Source of the DNA: Rhodococcus qingshengii JCM 15477
GTDB lineage: Bacteria; Actinomycetota; Actinomycetes; Mycobacteriales; Mycobacteriaceae
Assembly (NCBI RefSeq): GCF_023221595.1
Contig: NZ_CP096563.1
Span: 2,524,501-2,588,500 of the forward strand
DNA length: 64,000 nt
Direction of reading: 5' to 3'
Shown here piece after piece: positions 48,380-56,397 of this stretch. Every line of letters begins with the position of its first letter. Within the stretch, counting starts at the first letter, position 1. The position numbers and the translations under genes were made by a program. The notes beneath the pieces are model-generated. The model saw only the letters and a list, made by a program, of their open reading frames with translations, was not told where the DNA came from and made no database searches.

Positions 48380-50577
48380 GAAGACTCGGTTTTCACGGTG
48401 TTGATCCCGTCCTTGCGTCGGGTCCGCAGATACATCCACTCGAGCACGCCGAGTCCGAGGACTCCGGCGACCATCGAAGCGCCGCCGACCTTCCATCCCG
48501 GGGGACGCCACGTCAGGACAAGCTCTGCGTCCTTCGTCCCGGCGGGAATGTCCACGGTGACAAAGGACTTCGCGACGACGTCGATCGGAACAGGCTGACC
48601 GTCGATGCTCGCCCGATATCCGGGCCAGCCGAGCCGTGCGAACACAACCTTGCCGCCGGTCTCCGAACTGACACGAAGGGTGCTCGACATGTTCGATTCC
48701 GCGATCGACGTAGCCTCGACGCCGTGGGCGTCGGCGATGCGTCCGTTGCGTGTCGAGACGGGGCCGTCGACGCGTTCGAGTACCGAGATGTAGTTCTCGT
48801 GTCCGGGGTAGTCGACCCATTTCCATCCGTCGGGAGCCGGGTTCTTGCGTGCATCGGGGTAGAGAGCGTTCTGCAGTACGACGCGGTCCACGTTCATCAG
48901 GTCGACGATGGTGCGGCCGGTGGTGGGTTCGACGGTGAATGCGCGTCGGAAGGCGTCGGGGCAGACGCTCATGTCCCAGCGCATGCAGAGCAGGTCACCG
49001 AAGTAGAAGTGCCCGTTGGGGGTGTAGCCGCTGGTGTAGGTCAGTTCGAGGTCTTTGGGGTAGTTGCCGAAAGCCAGGGAACCGTACGCTCCGTCGAGGG
49101 TTTTGTCCCCGGGTGCGATGAGTGCACGGTCGCCCAGTTGCAGTGTCGTGCCGTCGAAGTCGGGGAAGGCCTCTTTCATCTCCGAGCGGGATTCGGGCAG
49201 GTTCCAGCTCATCGGGGTTGGTTGCGCGGCCCGAACCTGGGCGTAGGCGATGGGGGAGACCGCGACGATCGCTACGAGGCATGCGAAAGCAGTGCCCATG
49301 GTACGGCCGAGCCAGACCATCGCGGCGCCGAGTGCGGCAACGAGCAGGGCCGAGATCACATGCCATTTCGCGAGCCCGGGAGCTGCCGAGGCTGACCGAA
49401 TCAGAAGCAGGCCCACGAGGATTCCCGCTGCAACGCAGCGCCCGCGCAACTTGTCGGTCGTGGCGTAACGCCCGAGCAGGATGCACACCAGAAGCAGGAG
49501 TCCGATGGCCACCATCGGAAGTACGCGCGCGGGCCACCGCAGTGGGCCGATCGTGCTCGGCCCGGCAGTCCACATGAGTACGGCGACCGTGAAGATCCCG
49601 ACGGCGGTCAATTCGCGTGCCGCGGCGCGTGCCTTGCCCCAGTCGATGAATGCCAGGGCGGGTATGAGGAACCAGGCGATGTAGACCATGGGCATGGTCT
49701 GGATGTATCCCCACCACGAGGTGAACGCGGGCATCGTGCTCGGCAGGCTCGCGTTCAGCGATTCCGACCACGGGACGGCGAGGAATGCATCGTTCTTGAC
49801 TTCGGATGCACCGCGCCAGGTGACGTCCGCGGTGAGCAGGCTCGGCAGATACGTCGCGAGACCGGCCAGAGCGGCACACGCGGACACCGCCAGAAGCCGC
49901 AGTGACGGCAGCCAACGCCGCTGATAGACAACTTCGCCGATTGCGACCGCGCCGATCATCAAGCCGGATTCGACTGCGGGGAAAACATATTGGACCGACA
50001 TCGCGAGATACAAGAACACGAAGGTCGGGATCGGACCGCTCTTACCTCGGGCGTAGCGGATTGCCGACGCCCACGCCTGAACCATCCAGGCAGTGCCGGT
50101 GAAGGCAGTCATCCAACTGGCCGAGTCGAAGAACAGCAGGAAACCGGTGAACGGAATCGAGACGCCGGCGACGGCAGCCCACGTGGGCTTCGAGCCGTAC
50201 TCGAGGCAGATCCGATAGACGCCGAGTGCAAGGATGATCGCGAAGATCAACTTCACGATCGTCGCGTACAACGCCAGGTTGTCGAAGGACGGTGCGATCA
50301 GGTCGATCAGGAGTTGCGGTGGATTGAGAAGGCCTGCTTCCTCGATCGCGTAGTTGCCCGCCATCCAGTTCTCGGGGACGAGCACCGGGAGGTGTCCTTC
50401 TCGCAGACTGCGGCCGAGCATGACCCACAGCGGCGCGTATTGGGACTCGGTGTCGTCGGTGTAGAAGTGACGAGCATTCGCGAGCACCACGGCCAGATAA
50501 CCGGCGATGACACCGATCGCCGTGACGGCGCCCCACTTGTACACGTCTGCCCGGGCGAGAGTGCGAGTTTCCACCAC
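48376..50577 (-). CDS. Large YfhO/GT-C-like membrane glycosyltransferase candidate
   Basis: A 733-aa polytopic protein: about eleven to thirteen hydrophobic segments in residues 15-455, then an extracytoplasmic C-terminal domain (about 460-700) and one last membrane helix near 705-722 with a basic tail. The first outer loop contains FYTDDTESQYAPLW (about 38-51), placed as the acidic DD motif of GT-C transferases that use polyprenyl-phosphate sugars. The C-terminal part ARLGWPGYRASIDGQPV resembles YfhO-type proteins. No exact substrate is known. The start is one of two adjacent GTG codons (50577 or 50574). It is coupled to GtrA and divergent from GT2. Confidence 0.75.
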   Translation of the reverse strand: MVETRTLARADVYKWGAVTAIGVIAGYLAVVLANARHFYTDDTESQYAPLWVMLGRSLREGHLPVLVPENWMAGNYAIEEAGLLNPPQLLIDLIAPSFDNLALYATIVKLIFAIILALGVYRICLEYGSKPTWAAVAGVSIPFTGFLLFFDSASWMTAFTGTAWMVQAWASAIRYARGKSGPIPTFVFLYLAMSVQYVFPAVESGLMIGAVAIGEVVYQRRWLPSLRLLAVSACAALAGLATYLPSLLTADVTWRGASEVKNDAFLAVPWSESLNASLPSTMPAFTSWWGYIQTMPMVYIAWFLIPALAFIDWGKARAAARELTAVGIFTVAVLMWTAGPSTIGPLRWPARVLPMVAIGLLLLVCILLGRYATTDKLRGRCVAAGILVGLLLIRSASAAPGLAKWHVISALLVAALGAAMVWLGRTMGTAFACLVAIVAVSPIAYAQVRAAQPTPMSWNLPESRSEMKEAFPDFDGTTLQLGDRALIAPGDKTLDGAYGSLAFGNYPKDLELTYTSGYTPNGHFYFGDLLCMRWDMSVCPDAFRRAFTVEPTTGRTIVDLMNVDRVVLQNALYPDARKNPAPDGWKWVDYPGHENYISVLERVDGPVSTRNGRIADAHGVEATSIAESNMSSTLRVSSETGGKVVFARLGWPGYRASIDGQPVPIDVVAKSFVTVDIPAGTKDAELVLTWRPPGWKVGGASMVAGVLGLGVLEWMYLRTRRKDGINTVKTESS

Positions 50578-50746
50578 GAGTTCCAGACCTTAACAGGGCA
50601 GGTGGGGCGTACGGAGACGCGAGCGCGTCACGCGCCGCCGGCATCCGAAGTCAAGACATCTCTGCGTGTTAAAGTTCGCGACGGTGTGGGCCCGATCGTG
50701 CCTGTCTCTCGGCGCCAGTCGAGCCCCCTGAAGGGAGTGGAAGCGA
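50578..50746. promoter_or_regulatory. Divergent promoter region of the glycosylation cluster
   Basis: This 169-bp gap separates the GT-C-like gene (minus) from the GT2 gene (plus) and must carry both promoters. AAGGGAG for GT2 is at 50731-50737. The bases CTCTGCGTGTTAAAGTTCG (50660-50678) form the most A/T-rich part; no clear operator palindrome was found. Confidence 0.45.
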
Positions 50747-51733
50747 GTGCACTCGATTTCCGTCGTAGTGCCCGTTTATCAGGGCGAAAAGACGATCACG
50801 GCGCTCGTCGAGGAGTTGGACGGCCTGGGCACACCGAGTGCGACGCCCGGTGGTGCGCAGTTCTCCGTCGACGAGATCGTGCTGGTTCACGACAACGGCC
50901 CGGACCGCTCCGACGTCGTGTTACTCGAATTGGAGCGCCGTTTCGAGCAGGTGCGTGTCGTGTGGCTCAGCCGCAACTACGGCCAGGACGCGGCGACCAT
51001 CGCCGGCATGGCCGCTGCAACTGGACAGTGGATCGTGACGATGGACGAGGACGGCCAGCACGACCCGGTGCACATCGGGGCTTTCCTCGACACCGCGCTG
51101 ACGGAGCGATCCGATCTCGTGTATTCCAAACCCACGAACACACGCCCGCACGGATTCTTGCGGAACCTGACCTCGCGCGGCGCAAAGATCGTCTTGGCGA
51201 CGGTATTCGCGTTCCCTGATTCGACGAGATTCGAAAGTTATCGCCTGATCCGCGGTGACATCGGCCGACAGTTGGCCGGCGTCGCGGCCAACGGCGTGTA
51301 TCTGGACGTTGCGCTGACGTGGGTTGTCGGTAACACGGCCACGGCGCCGGTGGCACTTCGAGCCGAAGGCCGCGAAGAATCCGGGTACAACTACCGCCGT
51401 TTGTTCTCGTTGTTCTGGAAGATGGTGTTGTGTAGCGGAACACGCGGTCTGCGGCTGGTCAGCCTGCTCGGAGTCACCCTGGCGTCGGCCGGTGTGATCA
51501 TGGCCGCGGTGATCTTCATCGGGGCCATGACCGGCGACAACAATGATCCCGAAGGATGGGCGTCGATCATCATGGCGCTGCTGGTCTGTTCGGGTGCGAT
51601 CCTGTTCTCGCTCGGACTCATTGCCGAATATCTCGGTGTGGCACTGCACGTCCTTGTCGGAAAGCCGCTGTATCTGACTGTCGACTCCCCGCGGCCCGGA
51701 ACCTCGATCGATCGGCGTAGTCGTGAGCACTGA
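50747..51733 (+). CDS. GT2 polyprenyl-phosphate glycosyltransferase (GtrB/ArnC-like)
   Basis: A 328-aa family 2 glycosyltransferase. The GT-A domain (1 to about 220) has ISVVVPVYQGEKTI, SRNYGQDAATIAGMAAATG and the metal/nucleotide motif MDEDGQHDP (D100, D102). Two C-terminal membrane helices (about 228-250, 263-290) anchor it as in dolichol-phosphate mannose synthase, GtrB and ArnC. Such enzymes load a sugar from a nucleotide donor onto polyprenyl phosphate at the inner face of the membrane. GTG 50747 follows AAGGGAG. The 11-bp overlap with the WecE-type gene suggests that enzyme makes its donor sugar. Confidence 0.88.
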   Translation: MHSISVVVPVYQGEKTITALVEELDGLGTPSATPGGAQFSVDEIVLVHDNGPDRSDVVLLELERRFEQVRVVWLSRNYGQDAATIAGMAAATGQWIVTMDEDGQHDPVHIGAFLDTALTERSDLVYSKPTNTRPHGFLRNLTSRGAKIVLATVFAFPDSTRFESYRLIRGDIGRQLAGVAANGVYLDVALTWVVGNTATAPVALRAEGREESGYNYRRLFSLFWKMVLCSGTRGLRLVSLLGVTLASAGVIMAAVIFIGAMTGDNNDPEGWASIIMALLVCSGAILFSLGLIAEYLGVALHVLVGKPLYLTVDSPRPGTSIDRRSREH

Positions 51734-52865
51734 TCGCATCATCTTCTCCCGCCCCTATCGGGCATCGAACGAATTGTCGAATCTGGCAACGGTTCTGGAG
51801 TCCGACCACATTCACGGTGACGGACGTTTCACCAAGTCCGCGACTGCAGCGCTCAAGGCGATCACCGGATCCACGCATGCTCTGCTGACCACCTCGTGCA
51901 CGCATGCACTCGAATTGGGTGCGCTGCTGCTCGAATTGGGCCCGGGCGACGAGGTAATAGTTCCGAGCTTCGCGTTCAGTTCGGCGGCAACCGCCGTCGC
52001 GTTGCGCGGGGCCACTGTTGTTTTCGTCGACATCGATCCGAGTACCGGCAACATCGACCCGGCGTGCGTCGCGGCGGCGATCACCGAACGCACCAAAGCT
52101 GTACTGGTCATGCATTACGGCGGAGTCGCCGCGGACATGGAACCTCTCCTCGACCTCGCGGAACTCCACGGCGTTGCGTTGATCGAAGACAACGCTCACG
52201 GACTCGGCGGAAAGTGGCGCGGGCGCTCGCTCGGCACCATCGGAACAATCGGAACGCAGAGTTTTCACGACACCAAGAACGTTCACTGCGGTGAGGGCGG
52301 CGCGCTGTTGCTCTCTGACGATCAGTTGATGACTCGCGCCGAAATCATCCGTGAGAAGGGGACCGACCGTGCGCGTTTCCTGCGCGGCCAGGTCGACAAG
52401 TATTCGTGGCAGGACATCGGGTCGAGTTATCTGCCCAGTGAACTCAATGCCGCCGTCCTCGACGCACAACTCTCCGAGTTCGACGCGATTCAGGCGGCCA
52501 GGCATCGCGTCTGGGATGCCTACAGCGTGAGTCTGGGCGAGTGGGCGGCCGCGAACGGTGTCGTGCCCATGGCGGTGCCTGATGATCGCGAGCACACTGC
52601 GCACCTGTTCTATCTCAAGATGCCGACCGAAGAGAGCCGTGACGGCTTGATTCGGCACCTTGCCGGTGACGGAATCGTGGCGCCGTTCCACTACGTTCCG
52701 CTCGATACGAGTGCGGCCGGTGTGCGCTACGGACGAACACCGCAGCCGTGCGTGCGTAGTGCCGAGTTCTCCGCGTCGATCCTTCGACTGCCGCTGTGGC
52801 CCATGCTCACGTTCGAACAACAGGACCGTGTCATCGGTTCGGTGCTCGAGTACAAGCAGGCTTGA
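51723..52865 (+). CDS. wecE: dTDP-4-amino-4,6-dideoxygalactose transaminase (WecE/RffA type)
   Basis: A 380-aa PLP-dependent sugar aminotransferase of the DegT/DnrJ/EryC1 family. It aligns closely to E. coli WecE by eye: LLTTSCTHALELGALLL, GDEVIVPSFAFSSAATA, VEDxA-like IEDNAHG (D156), internal-aldimine lysine in SFHDTKNVHCGEGGA (K185), and EIIREKGTDRARFLRGQVDKY. WecE converts dTDP-4-keto-6-deoxyglucose to dTDP-Fuc4N. GTG 51723 lies inside the GT2 gene. No rmlA/rmlB or acetyltransferase is in the window; those steps must be encoded elsewhere if the product is made. Confidence 0.87.
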   Translation: MSTDRIIFSRPYRASNELSNLATVLESDHIHGDGRFTKSATAALKAITGSTHALLTTSCTHALELGALLLELGPGDEVIVPSFAFSSAATAVALRGATVVFVDIDPSTGNIDPACVAAAITERTKAVLVMHYGGVAADMEPLLDLAELHGVALIEDNAHGLGGKWRGRSLGTIGTIGTQSFHDTKNVHCGEGGALLLSDDQLMTRAEIIREKGTDRARFLRGQVDKYSWQDIGSSYLPSELNAAVLDAQLSEFDAIQAARHRVWDAYSVSLGEWAAANGVVPMAVPDDREHTAHLFYLKMPTEESRDGLIRHLAGDGIVAPFHYVPLDTSAAGVRYGRTPQPCVRSAEFSASILRLPLWPMLTFEQQDRVIGSVLEYKQA

Positions 52866-52891
52866 GGACGAACACGACCGCGTGGATCGAA

Positions 52892-53878
52892 TCAGGGCCC
52901 GGAAGCTTCGGGCATCGCCGAATCCGCGGTCGTGGATGCCGCTGCCCAGTCGTCGATGCTTCCGCTCGGGAAGAGAATCTGCGTGACGCCGGTGACCGTG
53001 TCGCGAGCGTGCAATGCACTTTCGTCGTTGACGGCATCGGTGAACGAGGTGTCGGGATAGAAGCTGTCCTCATCCGTGTACTGGACGTCTTCTCGCGAAC
53101 CGATCGCGATGATGTATCGGTTGTCGTCACCGACGATGCCGGTGGATAGATGGATCCACTTGTCCTCGACACAGCACATCCAGCCCTGTTTGACTCCTAT
53201 GACAGGCTCGCCGAACAAGGCCTCGGGCAATCCGAACCTCTGGTCGTAACCGTCGGTTCCTTCGGGAGTGGATTGCCGCAGGTACTCGACGAACTGCTCG
53301 ACCCGTTCAGGTCCGAGTTGATCGGAGTCGTCGAGGACACCGCTGTAGAAGGTGACCAGGTCACGTGTCGTGGTTTCGGTGTTCCACCACATTCCGTCCC
53401 AGGGCGGCGTCGTCGCGGTCAGTGCGTAACGCTCGGCGACGCGGGTGATCACCTCTTGGCCGCCGACCTCGTCCCACAGGAGGTTGGCTGCGGTGTCGTC
53501 GGAGGATTCGAGCATCGCCGCCATGAGGGTGCGATCGTCGTCCGTGATGGGTCGCTCACCGCGCGCATCCTGATGAAGTAGATCCTCGGCGATGAAAAGT
53601 TTTGCCACCGAGGCTGTTTCGATCTGCTGGTCACCGGCGACGTCGAGGTACTTGTCCGAGGAGCGGTCGAGGATGGCGATGGAGACGTCCGCACCACGCC
53701 CGAGCGCAGCCACCTGAGCCTGTCCCAGACGGCCGTCGAGGGTCTCGGCTACCGGAACATTGGTGTCGGGAAAGGCGGGGGTCTGCATCGGATCATCCGG
53801 GTTCTGTCCACCGCTGCACGAAGCCGCAAAAGTAACTGCGGCCACCATTGCGGCAATCCGGACGTACCGCGTACTCAT
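52892..53878 (-). CDS. LppW-like lipoprotein with serine beta-lactamase-type fold
   Basis: A 328-aa exported protein. The signal peptide ends in FAASC with lipobox cysteine C21, so it is likely membrane-anchored outside. The mature part resembles class A beta-lactamase/penicillin-binding folds: SxxK as SVAK (S90, K93) in IETASVAKLFIAEDLL, but SDN is replaced by SDD (126-128) and KTG by KQG (230-232). True beta-lactamase activity is doubtful. Two adjacent cysteines (GWMCC, 235-236) are unusual. It lies between trmD and rplS like lppW in M. tuberculosis. Start ATG 53878 with GGGGGAAA upstream. Confidence 0.8.
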   Translation of the reverse strand: MSTRYVRIAAMVAAVTFAASCSGGQNPDDPMQTPAFPDTNVPVAETLDGRLGQAQVAALGRGADVSIAILDRSSDKYLDVAGDQQIETASVAKLFIAEDLLHQDARGERPITDDDRTLMAAMLESSDDTAANLLWDEVGGQEVITRVAERYALTATTPPWDGMWWNTETTTRDLVTFYSGVLDDSDQLGPERVEQFVEYLRQSTPEGTDGYDQRFGLPEALFGEPVIGVKQGWMCCVEDKWIHLSTGIVGDDNRYIIAIGSREDVQYTDEDSFYPDTSFTDAVNDESALHARDTVTGVTQILFPSGSIDDWAAASTTADSAMPEASGP

Positions 53879-53953
53879 CTGTTTCCCCCGGTAGCCCTGA
53901 CACGGCACTGTTGCCGATCTTCTTGTCTCAGGATAGCGGTAGGGTCGGATCTC

Positions 53954-56293
53954 GTGATTCTCAAGACCGTGAACCAGCGCATTGCCGAGGAACTCGACGT
54001 CCGCGAAGGCCAGGTTGCAGCAGCAGTCGACCTTCTCGACGGCGGAGCCACGGTGCCCTTCATCGCCCGGTACCGCAAGGAAGTCACCGGCACGCTCGAC
54101 GATGCCCAGCTGCGACTCCTGGACGAGCGGCTGCGGTATCTCCGCGAGCTCGACGACCGTCGTGACGCCGTGCTCACGGAGATCGACTCTCAGGGCAAAC
54201 TCGACGATCAACTGCGCGGTCAGATCATGCTGGCCGAGACGAAAGCGCGGCTGGAGGACATCTACCTCCCCTTCAAGCCGAAGCGGCGCACCAAGGCGCA
54301 GATCGCCCGCGAGGCCGGCCACGAGCCCGTCGCCGATGCTCTCATCGGAGATCCCACCACCGATCCCGCGAAGTATTCGGACGAGCAGCTCGACGGTGCC
54401 CGGTCGATCCTCGTCGAGCGCTTCGCCGAGGACGCCGATCTGGTCGGTGAATTGCGTGAGCTGATGTGGAATCGCGGCCAGGTCGTCTCCTCGGTCCGCA
54501 AGGGCAAGGAAACCGATGGCTCGAAGTTTGCTGACTACTTCGAGTTCTCGGAACCGTTCTCCAAATTGCCCTCGCACCGCATCCTCGCCGTCCTGCGCGG
54601 CGAGAAGGAAGAAGTGCTGTCGCTCAACATGGCGGCAGACACCGAAGAACTCGCGCCGGGGGAGCGCACGGTCTACGAAGGCCGCATCGCGTCGCGGTTC
54701 GAGATCGCCGACCGTGGTCGGGCCGCCGACGGGTGGCTTCTCGACACCGTCAAGTGGGCGTGGAAGACGAAGTTCGCCGTCACGCTCGGTATCGACACTC
54801 GGATGCGTCTGCGGCAGTCGGCCGAAAAGGACGCCGTCGACGTCTTCGCCACCAACCTCAAGGATCTACTCCTCGCAGCTCCCGCCGGCGCCCGACCCAC
54901 CATGGGACTCGACCCCGGATTCCGCACCGGAACGAAGGTTGCCGTCGTCGACGGAACCGGCAAAGTTGTTGCCTACGAGACGATTTACCCGCACCAGCCG
55001 CAGAACAAGTGGGACGCGGCTCTCGCGACGCTTGCCGGACTGGTCGCCGAACACGGCGTCGAACTGATCGCCATCGGCAACGGCACGGCCTCACGCGAGA
55101 CCGACACGCTCGCTACCGAACTGATCAAGAAGACCGGCGCGCCCAACCTGACCAAGATCGTCGTCTCCGAGGCAGGCGCATCGGTGTACTCGGCTTCGGC
55201 CTACGCGTCGCAGGAACTTCCCGACCTCGACGTCTCGATTCGCGGTGCGGTGTCCATTGCGCGTCGCTTGCAGGATCCGTTGGCGGAGTTGGTCAAGATC
55301 GATCCCAAGTCCATCGGCGTCGGTCAGTACCAGCACGACATCACCGAATCGCTGCTCTCGCGTTCCCTCGACGCCGTCGTCGAGGATGCCGTCAACTCGG
55401 TCGGCGTCGACGTCAACACCGCGTCCGTGCCGCTGCTTGCTCGGGTGTCCGGAATTGCAGGATCCCTTGCAGAGAGCATCGTCGCGCATCGGGACCAGAA
55501 CGGTCCGTTCAAATCCCGCAAGGGTCTCAAGGATGTCTCCCGCCTGGGACCCAAGGCATTCGAGCAGTGCGCAGGCTTCCTGCGGATCACCGACGGCGAC
55601 GACCCTCTCGACGCGTCGAGCGTCCACCCGGAGGCATATCCGGTGGTTCGCAAGATCGTCGCGAGTGCAGGCGGGGACGTGCGCACCGTGATCGGAAACT
55701 CGCAGGCACTTCGATCGGTCAAGGCGTCCGACTACGTCGACGAGCGATTTGGTCTACCGACCGTCACCGACATCATCTCCGAGTTGGAGAAGCCGGGACG
55801 AGATCCACGACCCGAATTCAAGACCGCGACTTTTGCCGCAGGTATCGAGAAGGTCGCGCATCTCAAGCCCGGCATGACCCTCGAAGGCGTGGTCACCAAC
55901 GTCGCAGCCTTCGGTGCCTTCGTCGACATCGGAGTTCATCAGGACGGTCTGGTTCACGTCTCGGCGATGTCGCACAACTTCGTCAAGGACCCACGCGAGG
56001 TCGTCAAGTCAGGTGACGTCGTCAAGGTGAAGGTCCTCGAAGTGGACGAGGCACGCCAACGCATCGGGCTGACGCTTCGTCTCGACGACGAGGTGGGAGC
56101 GCCCCGCAAGTCCGAAGGCCAGCGAGGTGGGCAACCTCAGCGGCAGGGCCAGCCGCAGGGCCAGCGTCAGGGGCAGGGTCAGCAACGAGGAAATGGCGGA
56201 CGCCAGGGCGGACGCGAGCAGCGACCGGACAACCGCGCGCCTGCTGCCGGGTCGATGGCCGACGCTCTGCGCAAGGCGGGCTTCGGCAAGTAA
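53954..56293 (+). CDS. tex: Tex-family S1 RNA-binding transcription accessory protein
   Basis: A 779-aa nucleic-acid-binding protein related to Spt6. It shows the N-terminal HTH domain (1 to about 180; VPFIARYRKEVTGTLDD, YLPFKPKRRTKAQIARE), a YqgF/RNase-H-like domain (about 320-450; GLDPGFRTGTKVAVVDGTG), helix-hairpin-helix repeats (about 480-560) and an S1 domain (about 640-715; LEGVVTNVAAFGAFVDIGVHQDGLVHVS). It ends in a low-complexity Gln/Gly/Arg tail (about 725-760). Start GTG 53954. It is divergent from the lipoprotein gene with a 75-bp gap. Confidence 0.94.
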   Translation: MILKTVNQRIAEELDVREGQVAAAVDLLDGGATVPFIARYRKEVTGTLDDAQLRLLDERLRYLRELDDRRDAVLTEIDSQGKLDDQLRGQIMLAETKARLEDIYLPFKPKRRTKAQIAREAGHEPVADALIGDPTTDPAKYSDEQLDGARSILVERFAEDADLVGELRELMWNRGQVVSSVRKGKETDGSKFADYFEFSEPFSKLPSHRILAVLRGEKEEVLSLNMAADTEELAPGERTVYEGRIASRFEIADRGRAADGWLLDTVKWAWKTKFAVTLGIDTRMRLRQSAEKDAVDVFATNLKDLLLAAPAGARPTMGLDPGFRTGTKVAVVDGTGKVVAYETIYPHQPQNKWDAALATLAGLVAEHGVELIAIGNGTASRETDTLATELIKKTGAPNLTKIVVSEAGASVYSASAYASQELPDLDVSIRGAVSIARRLQDPLAELVKIDPKSIGVGQYQHDITESLLSRSLDAVVEDAVNSVGVDVNTASVPLLARVSGIAGSLAESIVAHRDQNGPFKSRKGLKDVSRLGPKAFEQCAGFLRITDGDDPLDASSVHPEAYPVVRKIVASAGGDVRTVIGNSQALRSVKASDYVDERFGLPTVTDIISELEKPGRDPRPEFKTATFAAGIEKVAHLKPGMTLEGVVTNVAAFGAFVDIGVHQDGLVHVSAMSHNFVKDPREVVKSGDVVKVKVLEVDEARQRIGLTLRLDDEVGAPRKSEGQRGGQPQRQGQPQGQRQGQGQQRGNGGRQGGREQRPDNRAPAAGSMADALRKAGFGK

Positions 56294-56397
56294 ATCCGTC
56301 CGCCGGGTTTTCGAAGTCCGTATCGTCACAATCGAGTCGGTTGGCGGTATGAATCCGATCAGGGTCGGATCATGAATTCGGTGAAGGGAGGACAGTG

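Noticed and set aside
46706..53878. Prophage or transposon as the carrier of the accessory block
   Set aside because: No transposase, integrase, terminal inverted repeat or target duplication is visible, and base composition looks like the surroundings.
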